DNA of 64,000 nt, from assembly GCA_905221605.1 (NCBI GenBank), contig CAJNDS010002420.1, forward strand, positions 346,920 to 410,919. The letters are read 5' to 3'. Positions 30,253 through 41,747 of the stretch are shown here, piece by piece. The position numbers and the translations under genes were made by a program. The notes beneath the pieces are model-generated. The model did no database searches, had not been told where the DNA came from, and saw nothing but the letters and a program-made list of their open reading frames with translations. The stretch is from Symbiodinium natans. Its lineage: Eukaryota; Sar; Dinophyceae; Suessiales; Symbiodiniaceae. The stretch's first letter is position 1. The number at the start of each line of letters is the position of its first letter.

Positions 30253-30462
30253 CTGTCCCCTATCGTTCCGCTTCTGGGCCGCCCTCCCCTGCGCAGCTTC
30301 CAACATCCCGTTCACAGTAGACATCTCGGCCTCGACCTGAGAGACCTGTTTCGCGTCCAGCTCAGGCTTCTTCGAGGTGCGTGGCAGCTGATGGTCACTG
30401 AGCACTCGCCACTCTTTTCCCACGACTGCTCCTGCGCCTGGCCCGAGCCGGGCCAGAATGCC
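30253..30462 (-). CDS. Exon-like segment, charged helix, GT donor
   Basis: Seventy open codons on the minus strand ending exactly at a CAG/GTGAAA donor (30253/30252). It reads GAVVGKEWRVLSDHQLPRTS, then a Glu/Gln/Ala-rich helix (KQVSQVEAEMSTVNGMLEAA). It looks like a real internal exon. The plus strand has a 101-codon frame (30035-30340) over part of it, which I judge less likely. Confidence 0.5.
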
Positions 30463-30596
30463 TCAACGTGGAATTTAGGGTTTAGGGTTCCGGGTTTAGG
30501 GGTACATCGTTGATGTTTCTGGGCTAGCTCATCCAAACTTCAGTCTCTAAATCCAAAGCCCTCAACCCTCTTAAACCCTCTGAACTCCCGACCTAG

Positions 30597-30740
30597 ACCC
30601 GTAACCTCGGTGGAACTGATGCAGAGTGGGCTTTGCCTGGCTGTGATGCCCTCGAGGAAGTCAGGGAAGGACTTGCGGCCAGATCAAAAGCTGCCCTCTT
30701 GCGCACAGTGATGTCCATCCCTTACATGATGGCCACCTGA
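30597..30740 (+). CDS. Exon-like segment ending in a stop
   Basis: Forty-seven codons then TGA. Reads GGTDAEWALPGCDALEEVRE, then GLAARSKAALLRTVMSIPYM. Helical and protein-like, starting after an ACCTAG acceptor-like site. Plus strand, only about 140 bp from the minus-strand exon at 30253-30462. No family recognised. Confidence 0.5.
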   Translation, partial: TRNLGGTDAEWALPGCDALEEVREGLAARSKAALLRTVMSIPYMMAT

Positions 30741-31981
30741 ATCAAGTTCCATCTCCCTCCAACCCTCGTACACATCCCTAAACCCTAGACCCTAAACCCT
30801 AAACCCTAAACCCTAAACCCTAAACCCCTACTCCGTCAATCCGAGCCCATGATGGGAGATGGCTCCCTTCAGGGGCGGCCTTGACATTGAACTTCCCAAC
30901 TACTCAACAATCCTGACACCTTAAAACCCAGAAGCCCGCATCACCCTAAAACCCTAAACCCTTATAAACCTTAAACCCGAAGACAGCAAACATAACACCG
31001 CAATCAACACCCACACATACATATATACAATATAAAAAATATACATATATATATATATGTATATATGCCTAAAAACCGAAACCCGAAACCCTCACCCCTC
31101 ACCAAGGCTTCCACGGCCAGTCGGACATTGAGGTCGCACCCCTGCACCGGACGCTGACCGTGGCTTCAGACGCCAAAGCTTTAGGCTGCGTGGTTTGCTG
31201 AGGGGTTTAGGGTTTAGGGTTTAGGGTTTAGGGTTTAGGGTTTAGGGTTTAGGGTTTTTGCTAATCTAAGGGTAGTTATATGGGCCCCTAATATTGTTTA
31301 GGGTTCAGAGTTTAGGGTTTCGAGGGAGGGTCGATGGGCCCTTAACCTACATCCCTTACAGGGTTATGATAAAGGGGCCCTTGGGCTGTGCCGGGCATAT
31401 AATGTATATAGGGGGCCCGCTGATAAACGCCCATACTAAGGGACCATGAAACTAGAACCCAAGAGTAGCCTGGGAATAACAAGGGTGCCCTTTTTCCTTT
31501 CCTGGGGGTTCTAAGGGAACCTAAGCCCGAAAAAGAGCCTACCCTGGGTCCTAGTTTGTATATTGTAGATTTGCCTCTGTGTTGCGATGAGGGTGAGGGG
31601 GAAGGGGGAGGATTTTGGCTTAAGAGCAGCCATAGCAACCAAGACCGGTTGCCCAGCAGAATCGATGTTGGAATGCAAGCTGGCAATTGGATCCAATAAA
31701 ATTAGATGGGACCAGAAATCCAATCTTGTCTGTTCGTTTAAGTTACGTAGTTTACATACAACCTGGGGGGTCGTACACCCATTTAACTGGACTGAACATC
31801 ATACCTTCGCTCGAACACGTTAGCCAGAACTTAACTTCAAGGTCTCAAGCAATGCGAAAACAAAAGCGTACATGGTGGTGGCTGTCCAAAAAAGGGCGTA
31901 CCTCGCGGAATGCCTTCCTGGGACATAGGATGACTCTGCATTTGGCGACGTCGGGGAAAGCTTTTTGAGGGACCTCTCTCT

Positions 31982-32236
31982 ATGCCCAAAGACCTTACCA
32001 TGCAAGGTCTCTGGTGCCATTTCGAAACTGAGGATCGTAACCAACCTCCAAAAGCTGATGAGCTGAAAATTCGAGAGTTCAGCTACCGTGGACAGTGGCG
32101 GCTCGGGGTAGGACAGGCAGAACATACCTTGAGGAGTGTGCAGACTACCACTGATTGCTCGACCCCATCATCGAGAATGACACTCGAATGTTTGCACCTG
32201 AAGCCGCCAGGCCCTAGACTGAAAAATGAGAATTAG
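31982..32236 (+). CDS. Hypothetical protein segment, 84 codons
   Basis: ATG-started (MPKDLTMQGLWCHFETEDRN, then QPPKADELKIREFSYRGQWR), ending at a TAG just inside the next telomere-like tract. The minus strand has an overlapping 101-codon frame (31820-32125), so strand is uncertain. Confidence 0.4.
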   Translation: MPKDLTMQGLWCHFETEDRNQPPKADELKIREFSYRGQWRLGVGQAEHTLRSVQTTTDCSTPSSRMTLECLHLKPPGPRLKNEN

Positions 32237-32261
32237 GGTTTAGGGTTTAGGGTTTAGGCTT

Positions 32262-32375
32262 CTGGAACCGGTGCTGGTGCAGCATAGTGAAACACTGGAA
32301 ACTCAGACGTTGCTCACTTATGGTGACGCTATTCCCCCAAGCAACCGATTCGCGCTGTCCTCTGTGAATGCTTGA
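32262..32375 (+). CDS. Exon-like segment ending in a stop
   Basis: Thirty-seven codons then TGA (LEPVLVQHSETLETQTLLTY and on). It starts right after a TTTAGG unit, whose AG could be the acceptor. Confidence 0.4.
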   Translation: MEPVLVQHSETLETQTLLTYGDAIPPSNRFALSSVNA

Positions 32376-32574
32376 GTCCATAACCTACCTTCGGCTCACC
32401 CTGCGGCTAGTAGGGCATGGTCTTTAGGGTTTAGGGTTTAGGGTTTAGGGTTTGGGGTTTAATGTTGTCTGCTGATTAGTGTGGCCCCCCGCCCCCCCCC
32501 CCTCAACGAAAGGATCCCGCTCTTTAGTGTGGGGGGGGGGGGGGGGGGGGGGCAATTTGGGGGGGGGGGGGTCT

Positions 32575-32780
32575 GGTTTTATATGATTTTAAAAGGGATG
32601 AGTTTATATGAATTTAAAAGGGATCCATATGATCCATATGATTTTAAAAGGGATGAGCTCGTATGAGTGTAAAAGGGATCCATATGATTCTAAACGGGTT
32701 GAGACTATATGAAATTAAGAGGGATCCATACGATTTTAAGAAGGATGAGGTTATATGAATTTAAAGGGGATCCATCTATC
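32575..32780. repeat. Imperfect tandem repeat, about 50-60 bp
   Basis: ATATGATTTTAAAAGGGATG and TTATATGAATTTAAAAGGGA alternate four times with GGATCCAT. Follows two long poly-G runs. Confidence 0.8.
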
Positions 32781-32790
32781 CCAACCAAGC

Positions 32791-33240
32791 CAGCCCGCAA
32801 AAAAAAAATATAATTCCGGGGGAGCAAACTTTTTATATTATACGGCATCCGGGCAGCTGCTGGACTACCCCCTTTGAAATTTGATTGCCCGGCCTCGGTA
32901 CAAAAGAATTTTATAAGGAAATCTTAGTTTTGGGTCTGGCCTGGAGGCTGAAGATTTCAGGGCCCGACAACCTCAGGCCTCAAGGTTTAGGAAACCTCAG
33001 CCCTTAGGCCTCTGGATCCAAACCCAACTAGCCCGCAAAAAAAAAATATAATTCCGGGGGAGCAAACTTTTATATTATACGGCATCCGGGCAGCTGCTGG
33101 ACTACCCCCTTTGAAATTTGATTGCCCGGCCTCGGTACAAAAGAATTTAATAAGGAAATCTTAGCCCTGGGCCCGGCCTGGAGACTGAAATTTTCAGGGC
33201 CCGACAACCTCAGGCCTCAAGGTTTCAGTCTTTAAACTTT
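32791..33240. repeat. Tandem duplication, 238 bp
   Basis: Two copies starting AGCCCGCAAAAAAAA at 32792 and 33030, each with ATTCCGGGGGAGCAAACTTT, CGGCATCCGGGCAGCTGCTG and TTTCAGGGCCCGACAACCTC. Two further ATTCCGGGGG pieces lie at about 33342 and 33400. No telomere-like tracts inside. Confidence 0.9.
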
Positions 33241-33804
33241 TGATCTTTGGTCTCTCAGGCTCGGTTCAGAAGCGATTTATGGACGACAACACCAGTCGAC
33301 AGCCTCGCCGAAATTTTGCATCGCCCGATGTTTTTTCACAATTCCGGGGGTCCTCCTCAAATAGATCCCCCTGAATAATTTTTGGATTTTTTTCCACAAT
33401 TCCGGGGGAGCACACTAATCAGGATACAACATTAGGGTTTAGGGTTTAGGGTTTAGGGCTTGGGGTTTAGGGTTTAGGGTTTGGGGGTTTAGGGCGCAAC
33501 ATCCCAAATAAGAGTCCCCTTCCAGCCTGAGGGCGTCCATGTCAGCCCCTTGTACCCGAATGCGCATTAACGATTACTCTCCCCCAGTCATCCCTCTATA
33601 GCTGTAAAACAGCTGACCCAAGTTGCCAGTCAATGAAAGTGAACCCTAAACCCTAAACCCTAAACCCTAAACCCTAAACCCTAAACCCTAAACCCTAAAC
33701 CCTAAACCCTCGTATGTCAGGAACCTGCCGGGACCCTGGCCGTCTCCGTTCATGGACGACCTGACACGCAAAAGAGGCGCATCGTCCAGCAGATGCTGGG
33801 GTTA

Positions 33805-33920
33805 CTACTGATTGCTTAAGAACCCCAAAAATATAGTGTACAAAGAATGATCCTTTCTAATGAGGGCAATATAGGGATTCTAATGATTCATTTTTGGGGA
33901 GGTTCTTAAGCAAATGGTAG
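33805..33920. mobile_element. MITE-like element, family A copy 2
   Basis: A 116 bp element, left end CTACTGATTGCTTAAGAACC and inverted right end GGTTCTTAAGCAAATGGTAG. Confidence 0.8.
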
Positions 33921-33950
33921 GTTACTTCAGTGAATGAAGTGAACAGAAAC

Positions 33951-34125
33951 ACCTAAACCCTAAACCCTAACCCCTAACCCCTAAACCCCTAAACCCCTAA
34001 ACCCCTAAACCCTAAACCCCTAAACCCCTAAACCCCTAAACCCCTAAACCCCTAAACCCCTAAACCCCTAAACCCCTAAACCCCTAAACCCCTAAACCCT
34101 AAACCCAACCCTAACCCCTAAACCC
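33951..34125 (-). repeat. Telomere-like array, CCCCTAAA variant
   Basis: About twenty units, almost all the eight-base CCCCTAAA form. Confidence 0.95.
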
Positions 34126-34433
34126 TCAGCGCATGTGTCGACCACTGCCGAGCCTGGAGCCGGTACGCCTTTTATCTGAGCCCCTCAACCCCAAGGCAGT
34201 CGAAAGCATGCCCAAACCCAAAACCCTAAACCCCAAACCCAAAACCCAACACCCAAAACCCCAAACCCTAAACCCGAAACCCTAGCCCTAAACCCTAAAC
34301 CCTAAACCCTAAACCCGAAGCCCAAGTGAGGCCAGGGCCGGCCGGCGGAGGACACCATGCGGGGCCCGGCAGATCCTTCAGGAGCTGCTGGCATAAGTTT
34401 CTTGGGTTTAGGGTTTGGGGTTTAGGGCTTAGA

Positions 34434-34508
34434 TCAGAATAAGAATAAGAATAAGAATAAGAATAAGAATAAGAATAAGAATAAGAATAAGAATAAGAAT
34501 AAGAATAA
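34434..34508. repeat. AATAAG hexanucleotide microsatellite
   Basis: About twelve AATAAG units directly after a telomere-like tract, grading into A-rich AACAAGAAG sequence. Confidence 0.95.
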
Positions 34509-37500
34509 CAACAGTAATAAGAACAAGAAGAAAACAACAAGAAAAATAATTAAGAAGAAGACGAAGAACAAGAATAGCAATGATCATTAGAATGAATGTA
34601 AGTAAGAAGCGGCTAACAGCCCGCAAACCCATACACCCTACCTTGAAGGTTTGCAACAGCGCTGTCGTGCAGGTGCTGTCGTTCGAACCTGAAAAATGCC
34701 GCTAATACGCTAATACAGGGGTCTGAAAATTTAGCATGGAGTCTTGGGGGGTTCTTATGGAAGAATTCCTGCAATTACAAAGGGACCATAAGGGAAGATG
34801 ATTAGTAATTACTCCGACCCCTATGTGAGGGGCCAAATTCGAAAGCGCCACCACTCTCGTCGGTGGAAGAACTGTAACAGGCATCACCCTAAACCCTAAA
34901 CCCTAAACCCCTTAAATCAAAATGCTGTAGGTAGACAGGGTCCCAGGATTAGCATGCGGGTCATCTGAACCCCCTCCCGCCCGCGATCCTGGTCCATGTG
35001 TGAGGGACTGGCTGGGATGCCTTGCGCATAGGGTTTAGGGTTTAGGCTTTAGGGTTTCGGGTTTAAGGCTTCTGGAAAGTGAGGCTCAGATCGGACATTC
35101 AGGGTCGATGGCTGAGGGTTCGGGGCTTTGGACCCTAAACCATAAACCCTAAACCTTATAGGGTTTAGTAGGCGTGGCTTGCAAGTGAGGTGTGGGCTCA
35201 TAGGGTGTAAAGTTTTAGGGTCTGCAGTTCAGGGTTTAGGGTGTTTGGGGTGTTTAGGGTGTTTGGGGTGTTTGGGGTGTTTCGGGTGTTTAGGGTGTTT
35301 AGGGTTTAGGGTTTAGGGTTTAGGGCAGCTGGTTCTGGGCTTGGGGTGTTTCTGAGAGATGCGGGACTTGGTAGACAGGGCAAGCGCCTTTGCTAAGGCT
35401 CAGGATCCAGATCGCACCCGAATGAGGCCAGCATTTCTTAAGCCTAGGAGAGCCTGAGGTTTAGGAGGGTTTGGGGAGGGGTTTAGGGTTTAGGGTTTAG
35501 GGTTTAGGGTTTCGGGTTTAAGGTGTAGGGTTTCGGGGATCGGGTGTAGGGCTTTACCCACTTGGTGATGGTTCTGGACTTTTTGTGCAAATGAACTCAT
35601 GAGAACCACCAGGGCCCCACTCCTCGTCGTCTACACGCTCAGCCTCCACTCCATGCTCGTTCAGCCCCTTCCGAAACCCTAAACCCTAAACCCTAAACCC
35701 TAAACCCTAAACCCTAAACCCTAAACCCTAAATCCCAAACCCTAAACCCTAAACCCTAAACTTCAGGGGCACAAGGAGGGATCCCTGGAAGGGACCCTGA
35801 GTCATAATCCCCTACATAACCCGCATGTACCGAGGAGGCCCCTACAGAGCCCCCCAAATAACGCCTAGGTCCCTTATAAGGGTCTCTCCTTTAGTCCCTA
35901 AACCCTAAACCCTAAACCCTGAAGAACCCTGAACCCTAAACCCTAAATCCTAAACCCTAAACATAAATGGCCCAACCCACAATGGCCTACTAAGCCTGCA
36001 TTTTGCCATGAGGTGGGGGGATTTGGTATAAGGTTGAGCGTTTAGGGTTTCGGGGGTGCAGGCCATGACTATGGGCAATTGCTTTGGAAAGCGCGGAACC
36101 TTGAAGAGTTCAAGTCTACGGCCATTCGATGGGAGCTCACCAGTCCATTCCCAGAAGCCCGCCAACCCCCCAGAACAACTCGCCTTGAACTTTCCTGAAA
36201 TTGCCCCCAACACTTTGAAATTCAGGACACCTGAAACCGTAAAGCCCAAACCCGAGACCCTAAATTAGAAGCTCGCCCTTCCCCTCTCGCCCTGAAATCC
36301 AAACACGCAGCATTGGCGTGCCTTCGCCCTCGATCGGCCTGGGCTAGTCAAACCTCCAAACGCCTCTACACGATCCGGATCCACCCTAAACCCTAAACCC
36401 TAAACCCTAAACCCTAAACCCTAAACCCTAAAAATAGTTCTCTCATGTTCTCTGTACTTCTAGTTTTTTTGGAACTTTACTGTACTGTCGCTTGGTTCAG
36501 AGCTCCGGACTGTGGCCGAGTCGTTTTGTAGCCAAGCACTGGTAAGGCTAACTCACTCAACGTTGTGAACTCTCCATTGAAGATGCCGAGCGAAGTAGCT
36601 GTGGGGTGCAAAAACTTGAGCCATTACATCGGTAGGTCGTTAAGAGGAGGGGGCTTGTAGCGAGTGTTTGGGGTCGTACATGTGTATATAAACCCTAACC
36701 CTAGACGGTACACCCCAAGCCTATGTATACACAAACCTGCTAGAAGTACAGAATGCCGCACATGGTGTTCGCAGATTAACTCAACAAAAACACAGCTCAA
36801 CTCTCTGGACTAGACAGTCCGCCCCCTGAATCCCAAGACCCTACAAACTGTACCTCAAACCCAAAACCCTAAATCCTAAACCCTAAACCCTAAATCCTGC
36901 TAAGCCCTGAAGCTTGAATGCTAAACCCTAAACCCTAAACCCTAAACCCTAAGCCCTAAACCCCACATCTGCTGAGTTCCCAGACGGGACCCGGAGCTGT
37001 CTCCGGGCGACGAGGCTTGGTCTCTGCAGTCAAGGGCAATGTGGTGGCGCGAGCAGCCGGCGCCTCTCTCAGGGAGGTAAGGGTTTAGGGTTTAGGGTTT
37101 AGGGTTCAGGGTTTAGGGTTTAGAGTTTTTGGGGCTTAGGGTTTCAAATCATGTTTCAGCGTCCCTTCTAAACCCAAGGTAGGAAAAGATAGAACATCCC
37201 AAAAGCCAACCTAGCTGTCTTATAAAGGAAGCTGCAGGATTCGGGGTTTTGGGGCTTGGGGTCTAGACTCTAGGGGGTTTAGGGTACGGGGTTTGGGGAT
37301 TAGAAGTTCAGAAGCTTGGAAGTTTCCTGGAGGGGGATTAGGTTAGTGTATACTTCCCTAAACTCTAAACCCTAAACCCTAAACCCTAAACCCTAAACCC
37401 TAAACCCTAAACCCTAAACCCTAAACCCTAAACCAGGGTTTGGGGGTTGGGCGCTGGAGCTGAGGGTGCTGGTGCAACGAGGAAGATCATGTCAGTCTCT

Positions 37501-37534
37501 CTGGCTCGCCCTTGGGGGTCCCCAACCCTAGTAC

Positions 37535-37720
37535 GCCCTAACCCTAAACCCTAAACCCTAAACCCTCAACCCTAAACCCTAGCAAACCCTAGTAAACCCT
37601 GGTAAACCCTAGTAAGCCCTAGCAAACCCTAGTAAACTCTAGTAAACCCTAGTAAACTCTAGTAAACCCTAATGTACCCCAGAAAAACCTAAGTAAAACC
37701 TAGTAAACCCTAACCCGACA
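37535..37720 (-). repeat. Telomere-like array, CCCTAGTAAA variant
   Basis: Ordinary CCCTAAA units followed by about twelve ten-base CCCTAGTAAA units with small changes. Confidence 0.9.
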
Positions 37721-37892
37721 CCCAACCTGTGACTTGACTGGCTCGGGTTTAGGTTCCGGAAGTTTTGCTTCTTGGGGCTTCCGTAGTATTAGGGTCTACC
37801 TGGTGAGTTCTCTAAATTGGGGGGGGGTCCCTGTTTGGGTACCCTGAATAAAAGGGCCCCCCCTTTAACAAGGACCCCAAATTGACCATAAT

Positions 37893-38003
37893 CTTGATAC
37901 CCAAGTAACCATATTGCAATAAGGGCACCCTTTCTTGGTTGGCTAATTTATATGGGAACCTTGAACCAAAAAAAGGGAAAACGGTACCCACTGGGCTACC
38001 AAG
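37893..38003. mobile_element. MITE-like element, family E copy 2
   Basis: A 111 bp element, CTTGATACCCAAGTAACCAT at the left and CTGGGCTACCAAG at the right, strongly similar to 27203-27317 over the interior. Confidence 0.7.
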
Positions 38004-38783
38004 AGATTTAGAGAGACCACGACCAAGAAGCCTAAAGCCCTCATGTTCACTTCCTTTGGTGGAGACGGCGCCTAGTAAGCAAACTTCGCCCCCCCCGCAA
38101 GGATCGTACTCTCGGGACAACGGAGGGGTCTTCGAGGTTCAGTAGAGGGTTTAGGGCTTAGGGTTTAGGGTTCAGTACAGGGTCAAGTTGCTGGGAAATT
38201 TCGGGCGCCCATTGGGGCCCCTAGGATCAGGGTTGAGCGTTTAGGGTGTTCGGGTTGTAGGGTGTAGGGTTTAAACATTAAACCCTAAAACCCTAAACCC
38301 TCCATGGCATTTAGGGTTTAGGGTTTAGGGTTTAGGGTTTAAGGTTTAGGGTTTAGGGTTTAGGGTTTAGGGTTTAGCGTAACACTAAGCAGCCCCGAAA
38401 CTGCCGAGCTGCCTCGTCAGGTGCACGCTGCCTTTGGCTCCTGGTGGAATGGTGCTGAGCCGGGCCCTACACCCTAAGTCCTCAAGCCTCTGTGGGTTTA
38501 GGGTTTAGGGTTTAGGGTTTAGGGTTTAGGGTTTAGGGTTTAGGGTTTAGGGTTTAGGGTTTAGGGTTTAGGGTTTAGGGTCTGGGATTTGGGGTTTAGG
38601 GCTAGTGGGCCATTCGTGGCAGAGTTGCCAGTTAATAGGGGGGCGGATGGCTTTCAACATGCCAATAATATTGGTGGTGGTTGCAGGGTACCATAGTAGC
38701 AATAGCAGTCGCAATGGTAAAGAGCAAGCCCACCCATAACTTTCGCATAAGGCCATTGAGCATGAAAACCCTAGAACTACCAA

Positions 38784-38894
38784 CTACCATTTGCTTAAGA
38801 ATCCCCACAAGACTGAAAGATAATGGTCCCGATATTGCCCTTGCAAGGAAGAACCTCTCCTAATTCCTTTTGGGGGTTGCGTAAGCAAAAAGTG
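38784..38894. mobile_element. MITE-like element, family A copy 3
   Basis: CTACCATTTGCTTAAGAATC at the left; the right end GGGGTTGCGTAAGCAAAAAG is more diverged. Confidence 0.65.
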
Positions 38895-39311
38895 GCCGGG
38901 TGCTCTGCAGGTCTACGGATGGCCCTCTTGCTTGACCCTCCATTTAAACCCTAAACCCTGAACCCTAAACACTAAACCCTAAACCCTAAACCGTGGCTTT
39001 TTGTGAGCTGCAGGCGCCCCCCCCCCCCCCGTGCTGTGTCGCAGAACTTTGTCTGCGCCGGCTTGTTGTACGCTGCCTGCATACACACACATATATACAT
39101 ATATATATATATACATATGTATGTATATATGTGTTTATTAATTTATTTTTTTATTTATTTATTGATTCACTGATTGATTTATTGATTTATTTCGCCACAT
39201 CGGTCATGACGGAGAGTTGGAGAGCAACTGAAGTTGAAGAGGTATATTCTGCACAACGATCGACGACCGCCGTGCATTCCTCAGCCCTGGGCATGATACC
39301 AGAACTGATTC

Positions 39312-39415
39312 CTTAGTTGTCCAACACCTAGGGGTTTCAAATGTTAACCTTTGGGATTATAAGGGGAATAGATTAACCCAAAAAGGTTAAAGGTTACCTA
39401 CTCTACTACTAAGAT
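39312..39415. mobile_element. MITE-like element, family D copy 1
   Basis: About 104 bp starting CCTTAGTTGTCCAACACCTA and ending ACTCTACTACTAAGATT. It contains inverted GTTAACCTTTGGG and CCCAAAAAGGTTAAAGGTTA. A second copy is at 57025. It lies directly 3' of the stop codon of the minus-strand frame 39418-40065. Confidence 0.75.
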
Positions 39416-39417
39416 TC

Positions 39418-40065
39418 TCAACCGGAGTTGGATCCTGAGTCGTGGTGGTATTTGAGGAAGGGACTGCCGAAAGCCGTTGAGTCGTCCTCGGTGTCCGTCT
39501 GCGTGGATTCGCCTGTCTGCCAGCTTGCCCGGACTGCAGCCACCAGAAGTCCCAAAAATGCACCAAGTGGCACGTACACGATGAGCAACTTGTAGAACCT
39601 CTCTACGGCCTCTTCACTCGCTCTCCTGAGCTCGGCAGGGTTAGCTAAGGCAAGCAAAGGGCTATCGGCCGTCAGGTTCCCGGGGAACTGCCTCCCTGCA
39701 GTCTGCAGTAGCTGATGAAAGGTCTTCATGTTCGTGCTGTTGGCCGCCATGGCGGGCATGAAGAAGTTCATGCCAAACACCAGCCCACATACACCGGGCG
39801 TGCCGCAGTCTGCGGCTTTCGGTGGGTCGGGTCTCCTGACGACTTCCGAGTCTTCAGATGCCGTGATCGCCCAGGCGCATGCGCGAGGAGTGGTGCACGT
39901 TTTCGACAGTCGGGGGTCGCAGTTGAAAACTGGCCGAAGTCGAGCAAAGCCTCGGCTCTTGATAACTTGAACCAAGCCACCCATAAGACGGGTTGACAAA
40001 ACAAACAGGGTGGCAAAAGCTCTTGGCCGCCGTAAGTTAATACAGGGGGGAAGGAATAGTTCAAT
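39418..40065 (-). CDS. Terminal exon of a membrane protein, unknown family
   Basis: Continuous minus-strand frame of about 215 codons in an island without telomere-like tracts, ending at TGA 39418-39420. Cys-rich first part (FNCDPRLSKTCTTPRACAWA, later DCGTPGVCG), two N-glycosylation-type sites (NST, NLT), then one membrane segment (FYKLLIVYVPLGAFLGLLVA) and a short Ser/Thr/Asp-rich tail. This suggests an extracellular domain, one helix and a cytoplasmic tail, or the last helix of a larger membrane protein. It is the best host coding region here; its 5' limit is unknown. Confidence 0.55.
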   Translation of the reverse strand: MELFLPPCINLRRPRAFATLFVLSTRLMGGLVQVIKSRGFARLRPVFNCDPRLSKTCTTPRACAWAITASEDSEVVRRPDPPKAADCGTPGVCGLVFGMNFFMPAMAANSTNMKTFHQLLQTAGRQFPGNLTADSPLLALANPAELRRASEEAVERFYKLLIVYVPLGAFLGLLVAAVRASWQTGESTQTDTEDDSTAFGSPFLKYHHDSGSNSG

Positions 40066-40234
40066 ATGAAACCCTAAACCCCAAACCCTAAACCCTAAAC
40101 CCCAACCCCAAACCCTCAATCTTGCTTTGCAAGGTAAAGTTTCTTAAGTGAGCCCAGAAGCAAGGCGCCCAGTAGCTATCTCTTCCCGCGTTCAAAGACT
40201 GGACCCAGACGCCTGGGTAGCTCTTGGTTTGGTT

Positions 40235-40490
40235 CAGGGTTTAGGGTTTAGGGTTTAGGGTTTAGGGTTTAGGGTTTAGGGTTTAGGGTTTAGGGTTTAG
40301 GGTTTAGGGTTTAGGGTTTAGGGTTTAGGGTTTAGGGTTTAGGGTTTAGGGTTTAGGGTTTAGGGTTTAGGGTTTTCCGGGCTACAGGGTTCGGGGTTGA
40401 GGGTTCAGGGTTTAGGGTTGAGTTCAGGGTTTAGGGTTGAGGGTCTGTTTCCGGCAGAAGCACAGGGCTTCGGTTCAGGCTCCCGGGTTT
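40235..40490 (+). repeat. Long telomere-like array
   Basis: About twenty clean TTTAGGG units (40238-40373), then degenerate TTGAGGG and TTCAGGG forms to 40490. Confidence 0.95.
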
Positions 40491-40732
40491 AGGGTTCAAA
40501 GGTTGAATATTTAGGGCTTAGCGTATATACGTTACAAGCAGAAAGCTAACAAAACAACAAGAAACCGAACCGCTTTGAGCCCAGGACATACCTGGAGAGG
40601 GAAACCTGCTCGCCAAGGAAGACTGTGTAAGAAAGTACGGTCGTAGGACAGCTGTCGGTCAAGTACTAAGATGGGCAAAAACCCGCAAACCCTAAACCCT
40701 AAACCCTAAACCCTAAACCCTAAACCCTAAAC

Positions 40733-40977
40733 CCTGCATCGAACTGAAATACGCGGCCCAAGAAGCACTGCTGGATGTCGAGCTTAATCACCGGAGGCAT
40801 GCGCTCATCTTGGGTGAGGGCGCCGTCTTCGAAGTAGATGCCCCCCTTGAAATCTTTCCACCCCGCTGTGCTACAAAGGTCGACATCATGGAGCGGCTCA
40901 ATCTCCATAAACTCCTTACGGCCCACTCTTTTGTGTGCAATCAACCAATATAAGTTTAAGATGTGGGTGGTTCTCAA
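40733..40977 (-). CDS. Exon-like segment, strongly protein-like
   Basis: Eighty-two codons on the minus strand: HKRVGRKEFMEIEPLHDVDL, CSTAGWKDFKGGIYFEDGAL, then PPVIKLDIQQCFLGRVFQFD. The composition is that of a soluble folded domain. It ends at GATGCAGG followed by a coding-strand TTTAGGG array whose GT would be the donor. Possibly the same gene as 39418-40065. Family not recognised. Confidence 0.55.
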
Positions 40978-41024
40978 AATGATGGTCCCTTTTTGGATCC
41001 CTATTATACTACGGCACCTAATAT

Positions 41025-41183
41025 TTAGGGTACCTCAAAAGGCATCATAATTTTAACAGGCCCCCATGTAAGGTTCAGGGTTGGATGAAACTTGATTAAA
41101 CCTCCATTGGCAATGAACGAAGCTACAAGAACGAATCGAGCTTCCGGAAGTTCAGCACATATGAAGTAGGGTTTATATCCCTT
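41025..41183 (-). CDS. Exon-like segment ending in a stop
   Basis: Fifty-two codons (KGYKPYFICAELPEARFVLV, then ASFIANGGLIKFHP) without an ATG, stopping at 41025. Protein-like, and same strand as the two segments to its left. It partly overlaps a family G-like left end (41160). Confidence 0.4.
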   Translation of the reverse strand, partial: KGYKPYFICAELPEARFVLVASFIANGGLIKFHPTLNLTWGPVKIMMPFEVP

Positions 41184-41643
41184 CTATTCCCAAAGAACTG
41201 ACAACATTTATAAGGAACCCTATATACACGCCCCGAAATAACAGGGGCCGCATGCGGCCGCCTTAGAAATGCAACCGCAAAAGGGACAATATTTTTCGAG
41301 AAACCACCCTAAACTCGAAAACCTTAACCCGACTTAACCCTGAACGCTAAACCTTCTCTGCCTATGAATACTTAATGAAAGGTTTGGTTTCTGGGGTTTT
41401 GCGCCCCGCACCGTTGCTCATAGCCCCCCTGCCTGGACCCTTCTGGCGGCCCCCCTGAAACCTCTCCTGAATACCTTGAAAACTTTCGGGACCGAACTTT
41501 CATAGGGTTTAGGGTTTATAAGGACTTCGGGCTGGGTTTCGACTTTTTGGTGCAAGTTTCTGGCGTGTCCCTGGACGAGGAGCTGACCCTTTCCCGACCC
41601 CTCACACAGACACGAAATTAAGCTTTTTGAAGGAGGACTGTAC

Positions 41644-41747
41644 TACTATTTGCTTGAGAACACCAAAAGAATAAAACAGAATAATCCCTGCATTACCCTT
41701 AATAAGGCAGAATATCTTTTTTTGGGGGGTTCTTCAGCAATTAGTAG
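41644..41747. mobile_element. MITE-like element, family A copy 4
   Basis: A 104 bp element, CTACTATTTGCTTGAGAACA at the left and TTCTTCAGCAATTAGTAG at the right. Confidence 0.8.

Larger units (their letters stand above)
21340..33495. other. Second telomere-like mosaic, plus-strand exon-like islands frequent
   Basis: Same pattern as 1-5380. Besides the listed pieces, weaker plus-strand islands lie at 21795-21885, 23940-24020, 24400-24475, 25036-25200, 31587-31823. The stretch 26280-27420 has few tracts; 27700-28250 and 29240-29340 show nothing I can name. Confidence 0.7.

Noticed and set aside
31600-31630. Dinoflagellate spliced-leader relic (GATTTTGGCTTAAG)
   Set aside because: Only part of the TTTTGGCTCAAG core matches, with a mismatch, and the upstream CCGTAGCCA part is absent. 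I found no better match elsewhere.
34295-34656. Ser/Tyr- or Ile/Leu-repeat proteins
   Set aside because: Translations of the AATAAG microsatellite.
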